From positions 21,158,824 to 21,222,823 of the forward strand of contig OX422184.1 in the NCBI GenBank assembly GCA_949130485.1: a DNA stretch of 64,000 bases, read 5' to 3'. The notes beneath the pieces are model-generated. The model ran no database searches. It had not been told where the DNA came from and saw nothing but the letters and a program-made list of their open reading frames with translations. The DNA is from Agelas oroides (Eukaryota > Porifera > Demospongiae > Agelasida > Agelasidae). How positions within the stretch are numbered: the first letter of the stretch is position 1; each line of letters opens with the position of its first letter. Positions 1 to 12,090 of this stretch are shown here, piece after piece. A program made the translations under genes and the position numbers.

Positions 1-1099
1 CTCAGGCATGTCAATAGCTTGATTTGGGACTAGTAGCAAAGCTAAGCAAGGCTACCTCAAGAGTCATGACCGCAGAACTACTGGAGCTAGACTCCTCATG
101 CAAACCTTGCAGAAATTAATAAAAGGCAGCTGCACATCTTTGTGGAGCCAAGGTAATTGTTCACAGTATCATTTGTCTATGCATTTCTGTTCCATGCCTG
201 AATAGATGTAAGCCATGCCTGTTCCATGCATGGAATGGTAGACTCATGCAGACTTAGCGGAGCAAAGGTAATTTTTTAGAGTAACATGTGTCCACACATG
301 GCTGTCCCATCCATTTCTTCCATGAACTTACGCATGAACTTATGTATGAAGAGAACCATACCTGTATTATGCATGGCACGAAATGGAGAATGATGAATGG
401 AACATGCATGAAATTGTAGATCCGTGTAGTGCATGCATTACGCATGATACATGTATGGATCAACCACACTATATGTGCACATGTGGAGTTTAGCATTAAC
501 CCAATGGATATGGATTACTTACAGACATACATTCCATAGACCTACTGTCATGTAATAATGATCAATGCCCACTCAATACACAAAAACATGCCATGCTGTG
601 CTCATGTGGTTTTGTAGCTTATTAACCTCTGACCAGCTGTGCAAACTTGGAACTGTCCCAAGATCCTTCCTTAACCATGAGTGTTCTTCCCAGCTTTTAT
701 TATACCACTATGTCATTACCACCTCGAATTACATAAGCTTCCAAAAATATTCCCCCCCCCCCCCCCAACACCTTTTTACATACCACTTTGAGGTAAAAGT
801 TGGGAGAAGGTGTATGCTCGAATATTCAACTAGCATTGTTCATACACCCCACACCCCACCAGGTTCCTCGTGATGTTACACACAAGAACAAAATCACGAC
901 GGCTTCTGTGACTATCTGGAAGAATGGCAGCTTTTAAAAAGTGTACTACGGAAACTCACTGACACTTGTATAGATACTAAGCCGAGAAGTATTGAAGTAA
1001 CTTGCTTCATCAGTGGTGACATAGGACCCCGTGTAAGCTCTAGTCAAAGGTTGTAAAACCTCACTAATGTCCTCAAACCCATCAAAAACACACTTGTAC
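1..1099. repeat. Segmental duplicate, copy 1 (partner 62,751-64,000)
   Basis: This stretch matches the last 1.25 kb of the window at high identity, starting at the first base. Parts also match 28,262-28,630 joined to 34,711-35,130, and 52,800-53,400. It holds no recognisable gene. A 15-base C run lies at 752-766. The TTAA at 622-625 is the unoccupied form of the site that carries a 6-kb insertion at 28,631. Relative to the partner, about 150 bp are missing near 1,040. Confidence 0.85.
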
Positions 1100-2659
1100 A
1101 CCCTTGGGTGCAAACTCTGGGAAGCAATCTGATCAATAAATGTACATACCAAACAATACATGTACGCACAAGCAAACACGATTTTCAAGACAAAAGTCTT
1201 AGAGGTGAAGCTCTGCTATTTGTAAACACATTCAAGTGTTGGGAGGTACTTAGTGGTGTACTGCGTCACATACAAACGTTGATGCATAACAAATAGTGCT
1301 GATTAGCAACAACATTCCTGACCCTCACCTCTGAATACACATACATTGGTCATGAAACAAGGGTTTTGTCATATGCACAGAACAGAGATAGGCAACATAA
1401 TAGGAAAATTCTGTAACACTTGTTAAGGTCATGTGGATGCTCGAGCAGCTGAGTGGGGAAGGCAGACACAAACACAGCTGTGGTTTGTGATTGAGATGAT
1501 GGATGAAAACTGCACTTTTTATTGATTGGAAGATCACCCTTGACTTTGAACACATTAACACGGGATGCAAGGAGACTTGGGCGAGCAAAAACTTACAACT
1601 CTCGAAAATATGCCCAACCCCCTATTTGAGGAGCATTGGAAGCAGGCATTGCATGGTGCATGGCATGTTTATAACTGGGCCTGGTATGCAGTGGGCATTA
1701 ATGATTATTCCAGTGTGCATGGAAGAGGCTAAATGAGAATTGTTAAATCTTGAAAATAGTGTAGCTGTTGATGAGAATTTTAGAAATTTCAGACAATGCT
1801 GGGAGGAAGAGAGGAGAGAAGGGGCATTATCTCTTGTAGACAATGTCAAAAACATTATCCAGCTCAGCAGTTTACTATTGTATGTGTATATGAAGGTTTT
1901 CATTATACACAAGAACATGGCATGCTGTGGTTTTGTGGCTTGTAGCATACTAATATCTGACTTGTATGTAACCATGGAAACCTGTCTCAAGTCAGGGTTT
2001 CAAATACGGGGGGTGGGGGTGCAATCGTGCCCCCCCCCCCCCCCCCCCCCCCCCTTTGCCAGAGTCTCACCTCCCCATGGAAATTAGGCTATCATTTTTT
2101 TCAAGGGGTAATTGGATGTAATGAATACAGAACTGAAACTAAACACAAGTAATATACAGCATAAGGTAACCTGAGGCTAAACACAAGGAGAATGTACAGT
2201 TTTTAACCTAAACAGCTATTCTTCTACTCTTTCTGTTCCACGTATCTACAATGTCTTCAAGGTCACTATCTATAGACTGTTTGCCTGCATGGGCGTGGTC
2301 TGTATATTATACTCAAAGTATACGATTTTCCGCATACTCACTGCCGTTTTGTAGGGCAGTAGAATAGCAGTAATGTACACATGGACCCCTTGTTGGCTCC
2401 CTACCAGCAATACACACAACTGGATCGCTTAGTGGCTCATGTATGTTATAAGGCTAATAGCAATGTAAGTCATACTGCAGCGATTTTAGATGCAGCTCAT
2501 GGTAAGGTTCAGCAGCCAGCTCACAACCTCATCACTGTATAAACCTGCTGGTCAGAGCCATTTTTTTGCCCCACATTACGTCATCAGAATATGACGCCGC
2601 AGCTTGTGATGTCACTGCCACTTGTAACCACGCCCATTTAGGCACATGGTCTATAGGTG
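1100..2659. other. Intron-like or intergenic sequence, no gene seen
   Basis: No supported gene. The part from 1,100 to 1,600 belongs to a repeat also found at 15,700-16,160, 19,440-19,960 and 48,050-48,690. It carries a CTCACCT motif (reverse complement of a splice donor) at 1,324 that resembles the flank of the ankyrin exons, but no exon follows it. A 25-base C run lies at 2,030-2,054. The remainder appears unique in this window. Confidence 0.6.
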
Positions 2660-2663
2660 TTAA

Positions 2664-2984
2664 GGTTACGGGATACGGTTTGCTCATTAATATTCATGAG
2701 AAAATATTACCTTCCTTTTCTTCGTGCATGAACCAGTGTACAGCACGCAATAGAAGTGACATATAACAGTACTATGAGTGCCTTTTAACCAGTATAGTAT
2801 TAATTGTTATGTACAGCATACTAAGGCGAGCGGCGATGACAAAGTTCGTGACTTTTGGCGTCACATTTTGTCTTCAGAGAGGATTACGGCTCGGAGGAAC
2901 TTCATGCATATGCCTGGATCTTGCACGAAGAAAAGGAAGGTAATATTTTTATGAATATTAATGAGCAAACTGTATCCCGTAACC
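2664..2984. mobile_element. TTAA-flanked miniature inverted-repeat element
   Basis: This 321-bp element has nearly identical inverted ends of about 60 bp: GGTTACGGGATAC at the left and GTATCCCGTAACC at the right. It is flanked by TTAA at 2,660-2,663 and 2,985-2,988. TTAA duplications are typical of the piggyBac and Kolobok superfamilies. There is no coding capacity. The right-hand TTAA also borders the next element. Confidence 0.8.
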
Positions 2985-2988
2985 TTAA

Positions 2989-3634
2989 CTGTTTGCACGC
3001 GAAGTGCAGATTTATATGCATACGTGATTAATTTAGCCTACGCGAAGTGCACATAAATCTGCACGGGATCTTGGGAAAAGCAGAACCGCGCAATAGTAAA
3101 GCCAAACAAGAAGTTAGGGTAAATCCCTGTCTATTGAGTAGTAATAAGTCTAGGCCACACCTTTCCACTTACGTTGATCTCATCAAAGGCAGGAAGGGGC
3201 GGTGCTAGTTCGCGAGTAGATTGTGAATTTGACCAAGGGCTGCTAAATGCGAAGCTTTCTCTTCAAGACGGGGAGCAAACGGCCTCCAGTTTTCAGTCAA
3301 GGTTGGAGTACTACCTTTATACAACTTGGAAATTAGCTGAATCTGTCAAGGCTGTAGGTGACAAGTGAGAAAATCGGCGCCATTTCGAATCGCTGGTAAG
3401 CTACGATGTAAAGCCGCAGATAATGGCTTCAAACAAGTACAAATTGCTTACCTAGCACTAATCAGCTACTTCGATAAACTAGTCCAGCCTAGTTACACGC
3501 TGTCTATGCAAATCAGCCCACTGGCACTGCCCAGGGTCGTGCTAGGCAATGCTTGCCACTTTGACCTCAGACTGATAACATTAATTTCCGCGTTAATAAA
3601 CGGTAATGTACAAACCATTTCCGCGTGCAAAGAG
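2989..3634 (+). mobile_element. TTAA-flanked element, copy A of a tail-to-tail pair
   Basis: This 646-bp non-coding element is bounded by TTAA at 2,985-2,988 and 3,635-3,638. Both ends carry the core TTTGCACGCG in inverted orientation. A second copy follows immediately in opposite orientation, giving a palindrome about 1.3 kb long. A third, diverged copy lies at 8,652-9,330. A 113-residue ORF inside is not supported, because the other copies do not preserve its frame. Confidence 0.7.
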
Positions 3635-3638
3635 TTAA

Positions 3639-4272
3639 CACTTTGCACGCGGAAATTATATACACGTCACTGTTTATTAACGCGGAAATTAAAATTATCT
3701 GTCTGAGGTCAAAGTGACAAGCGTTGCTTAGCAAGCCCTGGGCCTTGCCAGCGGCCTGATTTGCATAGGTGGCATGTAACAAGGCTGGACTAGTTCATCT
3801 AAATTGCTGATCACCGCTAGGTAAGCGATTTGTACCTGTTTGAAGCCATTATCTGTAGGTGTATATCGTAGCTTACCAGCAATTTGAAACGGTGCCGATT
3901 TTCTCATTTGATACGTACAACTCCGACGGACTAAGCCCTTTTCCAAGTTATTTGAAGCTAGTACTCCAGCCTTATGTGAAATCTGGAAGCCGCTTGCTCC
4001 ATATTTTGAAGAAAAAGCTTCGCTTTAACGGCCCTTCTTAAAATTCACGAACGATCACGAACTAGCACCGCCCCTTCCGCCTTCCCTGCGAGGTGATCTA
4101 AGTGGAAAGGTGTGGTCTACACTTATTACTACTCAACAGGAAGGGATTTACCCCGAAAGCTCGCTTGGCTTCGCTACTTACCGCGTAAACTCTCCCGCGC
4201 CAATATATTGGCGCATCGTGCTATGCGTGTACAGCCCGTGCGCCAATATATTGGCGCTTCGCGTTCTAAGTG
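3639..4272 (-). mobile_element. TTAA-flanked element, copy B of a tail-to-tail pair
   Basis: Inverted copy of 2,989-3,634. It is bounded by the shared central TTAA (3,635-3,638) and a TTAA at 4,273-4,276. Its outer end contains two CCAATATATTGG palindromes in the subterminal region (about 4,200-4,260), in the position where copy C has AGGCATATATATATGCCT. Non-coding. Confidence 0.7.
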
Positions 4273-4479
4273 TTAAGTATCTTACAGAAATGTGGTCATC
4301 TCACATGTCACTTGAAAATCCCAAATGGTCTGAAAATGTACCAGAAGCAATCTCAGAGAAAAATTTCTGGGGACATGCCCACCCTAGAAAAAAAATTTGA
4401 ATCTCAAGTTATTCACCAAACCCTTTCCTCCCCTTTTTTGCCCTACCCTTACAGGAAGGGTCTGGGAACCAAACTAATG

Positions 4480-7185
4480 GGCTACAGGGTAGCTAGTAGT
4501 GTGTATATATAGCATTGTGATTTGCAGGCTAGTAAGTATTGTGTAGCACTGTAAGATTTCCTGGATAGCTATACACACACAACATTACTACCAGTGTCTA
4601 TATCCAAATACTGAACTATAGGTTGGAACTGCAACTGAGAAGTTTGGACTCACCCTATCTCTGGCTCTATAGGCAGTTAGCTCTCAGGCATATCAGAAGC
4701 TGTTGCTTGACTGGAGGCAGCAGCAAAGCCAAACAAGACTACTTGAACAAGACTACTCTAGAAATAAATGAACAGCAGCTGTACCTTGCAGCTGCCAACA
4801 GTTTGTGGAGCCATGGTAATTGTTTACAGTATCATTTGTCCATGTATGGCTGTTCCATGCATGTAAAGAACAGAACCATGCCTGTATCATGTATGGCCTG
4901 GAAGGAAGACTGATGCATGGAACATGTATGGACTTGTAGACTCATGCATACAATGGGTAGATCTGTGCATGTATCGTACATGTATTATGCATATTACGCG
5001 CACGATCTACCGTTCCATGAACATGTGCAATAATGATGCCCACTTCATACCAGGCCCAGTTATAAACATGCCATGCACCAATACTAATGCCGCTTTAGTT
5101 ATGTTTCAGTGGTGAGGTTAAATAATGGGGATGGTGGTTCTGGAGAAGGCTAGAGAGATATGAGTTTGGCTGATGGTTGAGGTTGTAAGGGAGGAGATTG
5201 GCACTAGAGAGTAAGAGGAAGGAGACGGTTACTAATTCCACACTACTAGTAGTATGTGGCACACATGGAGGAACAATTTTATTGGATGTTGGGAGTGGTG
5301 GGTATGGCAATTATGCTGTCATTCTGCAAGACTATGAAATGGATTGTCTCAGCGGATTGACGTGAGAAGGGTTGGTACTTTGACAAGACATTTGTCAGGG
5401 TAGTTCAAATTCTGTCATCATTTTCATGAGGTAGCGGTGAAGATTAGGGAAGATTTGTTCAGAAAAATTGAAGAACCGTACATTCCACAGTTGTATATAG
5501 CACTGTGATTTGTTCAATCACTAGCTATAAATCTACTTTCAAATGGTGTATAGCACAATAGGCAGGTATGAAACACCCTCTCTACACACCACTATTGAAA
5601 TGTTAAGTGGGAAGTCAGGAGAGCAACTGCTATGGGCAGGGTTTAGGAAGTGATCCAAATGGTGCTCTTACATAAATTCACCACATTCAAATGGTGCTCC
5701 AATTAACCAAATGGTGCAAAACCATCCACTAAAGGTCTAGCAAGAACCCTGCCTACTGCCGTCTGCACTCAATCTTCAGGATCACTGCATGTTGACCGAA
5801 AATGGCCACGTGACCAACCGCTCCAACAGCTATACGCAGCTCGTCGCACAATGTTGTCATCATCCCGATTGTATAGCCAGCTTCCGTGAAGTAGCCTCAC
5901 TCCATTGTTGCCTGAGCTCCAGTATATTGCTGCAGCTGCTCCTGGGACAGCTAAATAGTTTGCTACTGCTATCCGCACTTACTGGCTGATGGGTACTAAT
6001 ATTCATAGGGTTCTTATGCTTGAGGGGGTACTAGTATTCAGGAAATTGATAGCAAACACTTTGATAGGTACTTATATTCATAGGGTACTTGTAATTGATG
6101 GGTACTTATACTCCAGAGTTTACATATGTGAAAAGCAATATCTTGACATGCCGTTCATTTGCCATATGCTGTAAACTGTCAACATTGCTAAAGGCATCTA
6201 TTGCTTGTTACCTACTCTTTGTTCTTTAGTGAAAGAGTTCAACTTGGTAAGCCAGTGCTGACGAATGGCTCAAGTTTAACAGCAGTCACTGTAACACTAC
6301 TACCAAAAATCAAGCATCATATTAACCACAAGGTAGCGGATATCTTCTCTATGCATTGTTATTTCAAAATTGCCAAGAGAGATAGCACCTAAAACAGTTG
6401 GGAAGGTTGTGATTGAGTCACCATCTTTCATTATCTTCTCTTATCACCACATAATATCTGGTAAGGCACAAATTGTTGCTCACTCCTTCATATACACAAA
6501 GGCCAGGACCAGGCCTTTCATCGACACAGACTGTCAACTATAGCTTCCGCCCTCACTTCTCATTTGTTCGATAATTAGCATGGTGCAACGCTGTAGATTA
6601 GCTGGCTAGCTAGTATAAGGTAAGCATTAGTAAAGTGTCTACACATGCAGCAATATCCAAGTACCTGAACTACTGAAAACTTCAACTGAGAAGCTCGGAC
6701 TCACCCCATTTCTGGCTGTAAATTTGAAAATTAAATATTGTGTTCACTTTACTGTGTGTGTGTCCAGAGAAAGGGTATCAAGACGGGAGAGCAAAGTTCA
6801 TGTTTGAAAAACAATGGAATTGTGCTACACAAAATGCACAAGGAAGTGGGGAATTCCCCTTTCCACTAGGTAAATTTGGACACCCTGCTTCTGGCAGATT
6901 GTGTTGCTCTAGCAATGCCAGTGTATTCCAGCGGTTTTGCTTCACACAAACTTGCCTAGTCACACAGAAGACTGGCGCTACTCTTGAGGAATAACTAGCA
7001 CACATTCACAGTAAAACTAGTTTTCAAAAGAAGGGGAGCACAGTCATAAGTGCTAGCTACTCCCATCTCCCTTTCCACATGACTTAGTGGCTTGATGCTC
7101 AAACAGGAGCCATGCCATTTTGTGGACCAACTTCTGGAGACAACTTCTACCCCATGAAACCAAGGATATACTTGCTAGCCTCCAC
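4480..7185. repeat. 2.7-kb segmental duplicate (partner 38,065-40,798)
   Basis: Almost colinear with 38,065-40,798, with small indels. No gene is supported. Short ORFs occur in both copies, but recent duplication explains their conservation. Around 6,480-6,560 the sequence resembles the flank of the ankyrin exon at 26,822 (the stretch ending in the donor-like CCCTCAC), but the exon itself is absent here and in the partner. Confidence 0.8.
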
Positions 7186-7618
7186 TATGTAGGAATGGCG
7201 CTGATGCGCAATATTAAGCAAAAGCCATATAACTTCACCATAAATACTCTAAAAACTGATTTAAGCGACCAAGGGATGGGACAGTGCCTTTAGTTGACCT
7301 TTGCTTTTATGCTATCATCCCTACCTTGCTTGCTTACTTTTGGCATGCCATGCACCCTTTTACATTTTTAATGCTTTTTTTTTTATTTCTTGTATAATGT
7401 ATATTTCCAGTAGAAAGTGACTTATCCAAACTTGAGTTATCCGAGTCTTACTTATCTGAACCACGAAATTCACTTTCAAAGCCCCCTGTGAATGGTAAAT
7501 GGATGTGCATGTAGGAGGATGATTGACTTGATGTGTTACATCACTCATCAGTGACATAATATCCTGTATCAGCTTGCTCAGGCTTGCCTCCACAATGTTC
7601 TACATTTTCTAGTGTATA
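7186..7618. repeat. Dispersed repeat with partner 41,560-42,070
   Basis: Matches 41,560-42,070 in pieces and shares short blocks with 24,660-24,760 and 47,340-47,400. It ends with the 3' boundary of the CTAG-ending element family, which falls at about 7,611. No gene is seen. Confidence 0.55.
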
Positions 7619-8647
7619 GTTGGGGCGAGCCTGAGCGAGCCCCACACCAGCGGGACTGCATTGCACACGTGATCACATGATTTTTATATTGTAGCCAGTG
7701 ATGGCCAAGCCAATTTCAGCAAAAATCTATTTTTAGCATCTTAGCCACCAAATTTTCTTCTTGCTTATGCGATAAAGCACATCCTCTTCACTAAGAATCC
7801 TGGATGGGAAAATACGAATCGATTCGCTTTTGGAGAAAACCGTGACTTTCTATTTGGTGGCTCACCATTAAAATGATGTATTTGACCATAATTGATTTCG
7901 TACAGCATGGTTTTGTTTCTCACGCAGGATCTTGGTAATATCAACCATTTACCCATTTCAACCTTACATCTAAAGGAAAAGAAATCGTTATTTTGGCAAT
8001 GTATTTTTAGTCACTCTTTGGAAATAGCGATGTCATAATTGGTCACATGATTATCAAAGTGGGCGTGGCAATAAAGTTAATGAGATATGTTTTCTCTCCA
8101 AATTCAGATTACGTATGTTAAGTGGAAAGAAAGTTATGGAAACCTACTTTTGTTTCCCACTCGTGCCATACACCTGAGTATGCCAAAGACCCTGAAGGTA
8201 GCAGACTTAGCTCAAAATTGGAATGCTAGATCTGAGGAACAAGTGGAGCATAATGGAAGCAATGCAAGAATGATAATTTAAAGTGAATTTCATGGAAGTT
8301 TCCTAAAAGCATAACTTGGGCCAAAATTTGAAGCATAATAGACTCAGGCTATAGATGTGCAAAGTTAACATACATGTCTGGTGCCATGGTGATAATTAGA
8401 GCAATTTGTCAAATGTAACAATGAGGCAGATAGATTTCTAATTGACACCAGACAAGTGATTAATTACACCCTCACAATATATTCAGTCATACCCTGAGGC
8501 TGCACCCTGGATATTGACCATAAATCTCCTTGGCTACCGTAAAAAAACCAATCTGTTCATATACAAGATTAATCCATAGGCATGAGAATATTATGCCTAT
8601 AAGATCATTCTATGCTCTTATGCTCAAACAATGTGATGATTGTCCTG
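7619..8647. other. Non-coding; starts with a 5' end of the CTAG-ending element family
   Basis: Begins with TTGGGGCGAGCCTGAGCGAG, the 5' boundary shared by the candidate rolling-circle-like family, but no matching 3' end is found nearby. The part 8,340-8,520 repeats 22,870-23,060. No gene is supported. Confidence 0.5.
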
Positions 8648-8651
8648 TTAA

Positions 8652-9330
8652 CCCTTTGAATGTGATAGGCATATATATATGCCTAATCTTTACTTCCCGT
8701 GAGCATGAATGGTGCATTTTCACACCTGCATTACATTTGGGCCCCTACCGTGTGAAGAAGCTAAGCCAAGCAGCTCATGAGGGTAAATCCTTTCCCATTT
8801 AGTGGTAACTGTTGAGGCCACACCTTTTCACTTACATCACTATCCAGGAAAAGCAGGAAGGGGCGGTAGTCATGCAAGCCAGACCTAACCAATCGCAGTG
8901 CGGATCGCTTTCAGTATAACGCACGGCGCTGGGGTTGGTTGGGTCTGGCTTGCGAGAGTAGAAGGGGTGGTACTACTTGTGATTTGCCCAAGGGCTGCCA
9001 AACACGAAGCTTTTTCTCAAATGAGGGAAGCAAACAGCCTCCAGTTTTCACATATGACAGAAGTACTACCTTCAAATAACTTAGAAATTGGCTGAATCTG
9101 TTGAGGCTATGGGTATCAAGTGAGAAAATTGGCACTATTTCAAAGTGCTGGTAAGTTACGAGTATAGTTACGCATAAATGGCTTCAAACAAGAGGAAATA
9201 GCTTACTTAGCAGTGGTCAGTAACTTAGATAAACTAGTCCACCCTAGTTACACGCTACTTTCATGCAAATCAGGCCACTGGCTAAGCCTAGCGCTTGCTT
9301 AGCATGCTTGACACTTTGGTACCTTTCAAT
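8652..9330 (+). mobile_element. Diverged third copy of the TTAA element
   Basis: Diverged copy of 2,989-3,634. The left end is flanked by TTAA at 8,648-8,651 and has a subterminal palindrome AGGCATATATATATGCCT. The right end lacks the terminal TTTGCACGCG motif and appears truncated. It is interrupted by a small hairpin at 8,874-8,953. Confidence 0.55.
8874..8953. mobile_element. 80-bp hairpin insertion
   Basis: The ends GCAAGCCAGACC and GGTCTGGCTTGC are perfect inverted repeats, followed inward by further pairing (AACCAA / TTGGTT). It interrupts the TTAA element relative to copies A and B. No clear target duplication is visible. Confidence 0.55.
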
Positions 9331-9442
9331 TGAAGTCAGAAAAAAATTGCCAACAGTACCTTTCGAGTGTTTCTGCATTTAAGCTACACCAACTGGCTCC
9401 ATGCAGCGTAGCACTGGAGGATCATGTTCAACATCATCTCAC

Positions 9443-9541
9443 CTCTTTCTGTTGGTTCACATCAGCTCCATTTTGCAATAGGTGGGCAACAATCTCTTGA
9501 TGTCCTTTTGTACTGGCAATGTACAGTGCACTCTGGCCAGT
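9443..9541 (-). CDS. Ankyrin-repeat exon (single 33-residue repeat)
   Basis: Read on the minus strand, this 99-bp exon has acceptor TTCACAG at 9,542-9,548 and donor GTGAG at 9,438-9,442. Phase is 0 at both ends. It encodes one ankyrin repeat with the hallmarks SALYIAS, GHQEIVAHLL and NGADVNQQKE. The repeat starts with TGQ, one residue from the usual D/N-G-x-TPLH opening. Ankyrin repeats generally mediate protein-protein binding; the partner cannot be told. Four other exons with the same boundaries lie upstream on this strand, so it is probably one internal exon of a spliced gene and the most 3' in the window. Being open in frame at 99 bp, it appears intact. Confidence 0.85.
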
Positions 9542-10406
9542 CTGTGAATACAAGGGATGCAGAATAAATTGCTGGTAATTCTCACTGTTTTACAAATGCT
9601 CACACTGTCTGCTTAGCCTCTTTCCCAGGCATGTCTACCCCTCCAGTTTTTGGTTGATGAAAATAATAGAGAGTGGAGATTGGGAAAGGCCTGGGAATGT
9701 GGCTGTAGCTAGTTCAGACATTTCACCATTCAATAAGCAAAACAATATACAGAGTGGATTATGTAGTTCTTGTAAATTGATGACCTTCCTCACTATTTAC
9801 TGTTAACAGGTAAATGGTAAAATTAATGTACTTGTGAGGTACCATTGATAGTGGTGATTAGAGCAATTTGTCCAACATAATTGATGACCTTCCTCACTAT
9901 TTACTGTAATAGATAGACATAAAATCAATGTACTTGTATGTTGCCATGGTGATAATTAGAGCAATTTGTCCAACATAACAATGAGACAGGTACTGTTGAA
10001 AATCTAGTTCATGTCATCTCGGAGGAGAGCCTCAGCTGATGAATAATCAAATAGGGTTCAGCGTGAGGTCAAGGTGTACAAGTATTACTGTGTACAAGCA
10101 CGACAGTATTGTCTCTGATACAGCCCTTGTGAAGTGGAAATGCAGTGCCTCTTACGTAGCCGTAGCTTACATTGTAGTATGGCACACGTGGTTTGAACAG
10201 CATATAAGTGCAGTATTGCTGAACTTCCATTAAGGGTGGGGCTCATGTGCTTCGTAGATGCAAGAACATCTTCTGAGTCTACAAAGTGCGTATGAGCCCC
10301 GACCTTAACGGAAGATCAGTGATATGGCGCTTTGAACGCAGCAATGCAATCGAAACATGCAACGGAATGATCTTCAATTTCGACATGGGACTGCCACACA
10401 CATATA
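9542..10406. other. Intron-like sequence with dispersed repeats
   Basis: No gene is supported. The part 9,600-9,790 resembles 15,010-15,190 and 19,250-19,400. The segment at 10,196-10,400 belongs to the family of the 52,060-52,315 element: it shares a stem around GGGGCTCAT and the TGGCAGTCC-type end in reverse. It was later split by the element starting at 10,407. Confidence 0.5.
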
Positions 10407-11038
10407 TGTGACCCGCTGAGCAAAAACCCGGCACATCGCGCATTTTATGAAAATCGAGATAAGACCGGAAATCGGTATACCAATGTGTAATTGTGCGGCA
10501 GGATAAAAATGGAAGCGATCGGTTGCTTGGTTCCCGAGCTACAGAGCGAAATGCGTAGCGGATGCGGAACGCAACTTTTCGAGAAAACGCAATGTTTTTA
10601 CGTTGCTACGATTTCTCCGTATACTATCGTGTCACGTAAATTTACACGTGTTCTTGTAAAAAAGCAGCTTGAAAGTCGGCAAAGACAGTTGGGAAAGACA
10701 GGGGTTGTGAAAGCGGGGGCTTACATTGTGTCTATGGACAGAAAGACAACCGTGTACGGACTGGAAGCTGGTAAAATCGCGTTTTTTGAAAAACGCGTAC
10801 AAGCGTCCATAGCAACGCCTTCCCGTATTTCACGGGCCTGCCTGTGAGTTCGAGCTTATATCGTTGTTATAGTAGCAGAGCCGGCCTTTATAATTCAGCA
10901 TCATACAGTGCAAGCCCCCTGTGACACGTTGGTGCAATAATCTGAGTTTAGCTGGGAAACGACCTGTGCGGATAAAATTGCCTCTAACTCAAATTCAATA
11001 TTTGCGCGAAGTGCCGGGTTTTCGCTCAGCGGGTCACA
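10407..11038. mobile_element. 632-bp element with about 35-bp terminal inverted repeats
   Basis: The ends begin TGTGACCCGCTGAGC and finish GCTCAGCGGGTCACA. The inverted match continues to about 35 bp with a few mismatches. TATA flanks both sides (10,403-10,406 and 11,039-11,042), compatible with a TA or TATA target duplication. It interrupts an older repeat. A 118-residue ORF (10,491-10,847) spans the middle but resembles no family I recognise. It is probably non-autonomous; the superfamily is not decided. Confidence 0.7.
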
Positions 11039-11281
11039 TATATCAACCAAAAATGCAGAGGTAAATGCAGTTAGTGGTGTACATTTTCATACATGGCAAC
11101 CAAATGATGCTGCTAAATCCCTAGCAACAAATTGCAGAATCTCACCTCTGTATACACATACATACACTGGTATGACACAAGGCTCCATGGGACACACCCT
11201 ATGGTGCTGGCAAACTATGTTACACATGTCAAAAGATGGCTTGCCTTACTACCAAATACCCTACTACAATGCATAAAATTA

Positions 11282-11864
11282 GGCCGTCATTATTCTATGG
11301 AACGGACTGGAACGGAACGGAACAGTTCCATCACATTATTTTACGGAACTGAACAGGTTCGAATATGTGTCGCATTGTGCATTGAAATGCTCTAGTTACC
11401 GGCCGTGATACTGTTTGAACAGTAAGCAAAGGTTTTTTAAAGTGCCGCGTTGACAAACCATACAGACATTTCAAGCCAATTGTCGAGCCTTTTGTAAGAG
11501 CTGGTTTACAGTCCAGTTGCCGCCACTCTGTCAAGAACCTTGGTTTAGCATGCATGCATGCATCCACCAGAAAAACAAAACAAAACAAAAGACAAGTAGC
11601 ATGCATGCATGATGAGACGACTGAGTACTTGCCTACGTAAAACCGTTACCGTATTGTTGACTCAGCGCTTACATTTACACTTCAACCTGTATATAAACCT
11701 TCATTTAAATCAAGTACTATGCCGAGCAACTAGAGTAATTCAACGCACAAAGCGATATTGCGCGCTGGTCGTGCAAGTAATACGGTAGGAACTGCGGCTC
11801 TGTTCCGTGAAATAATGTGACGGAACTGTTCCGTTCCGGTCCGTTCCGTAAAATAATGACGGCC
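11282..11864. mobile_element. 583-bp element with 8-bp target duplication
   Basis: The ends start GGCCGTCATTATT and finish AATAATGACGGCC. The inverted match continues inward through GGAACGG-type repeats for about 70 bp. The 8-mer TAAAATTA flanks both sides (11,274-11,281 and 11,865-11,872). An 8-bp duplication fits hAT, P or Merlin; the termini do not show the usual hAT CAG start. Non-coding. Confidence 0.7.
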
Positions 11865-11979
11865 TAAAATTACATGTATCACAAATGTGACATGATACTT
11901 CAGGGTAGGTCTCAATTAGAAATCCTCTGGAAAACTTGTTCGCAACATTTGGAAAGTAGTAAAGGTACAGCCAGGAACC

Positions 11980-12090
11980 ATGGAAATGAAAACGGGAAAT
12001 GAAAATGGGGAATGGAAACAGAATGGAAGCACAAACGAAAACGGGGAATGGAAGCAGAAATGGAAACGGGGAATGGAAATGAAAACAGAA
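11980..12090. repeat. Purine-rich minisatellite
   Basis: Imperfect tandem iterations of units such as GGGGAATGGAAACAGAA and GGAAATGAAAACG. A related purine-rich block lies at 41,135-41,190. The ORFs through it arise from the repeat and are not taken as genes. Confidence 0.7.

Noticed and set aside
2030-2054. C25 run as a functional element
   Set aside because: Homopolymer C runs occur in several unrelated duplicates (752, 34,839, 52,948) and vary in length, as expected for simple repeats.
3365-3946. ORFs of 113, 72 and 71 codons in the palindrome
   Set aside because: They are mirror images of one another in the two arms of an inverted transposon pair and are not kept in the third copy.
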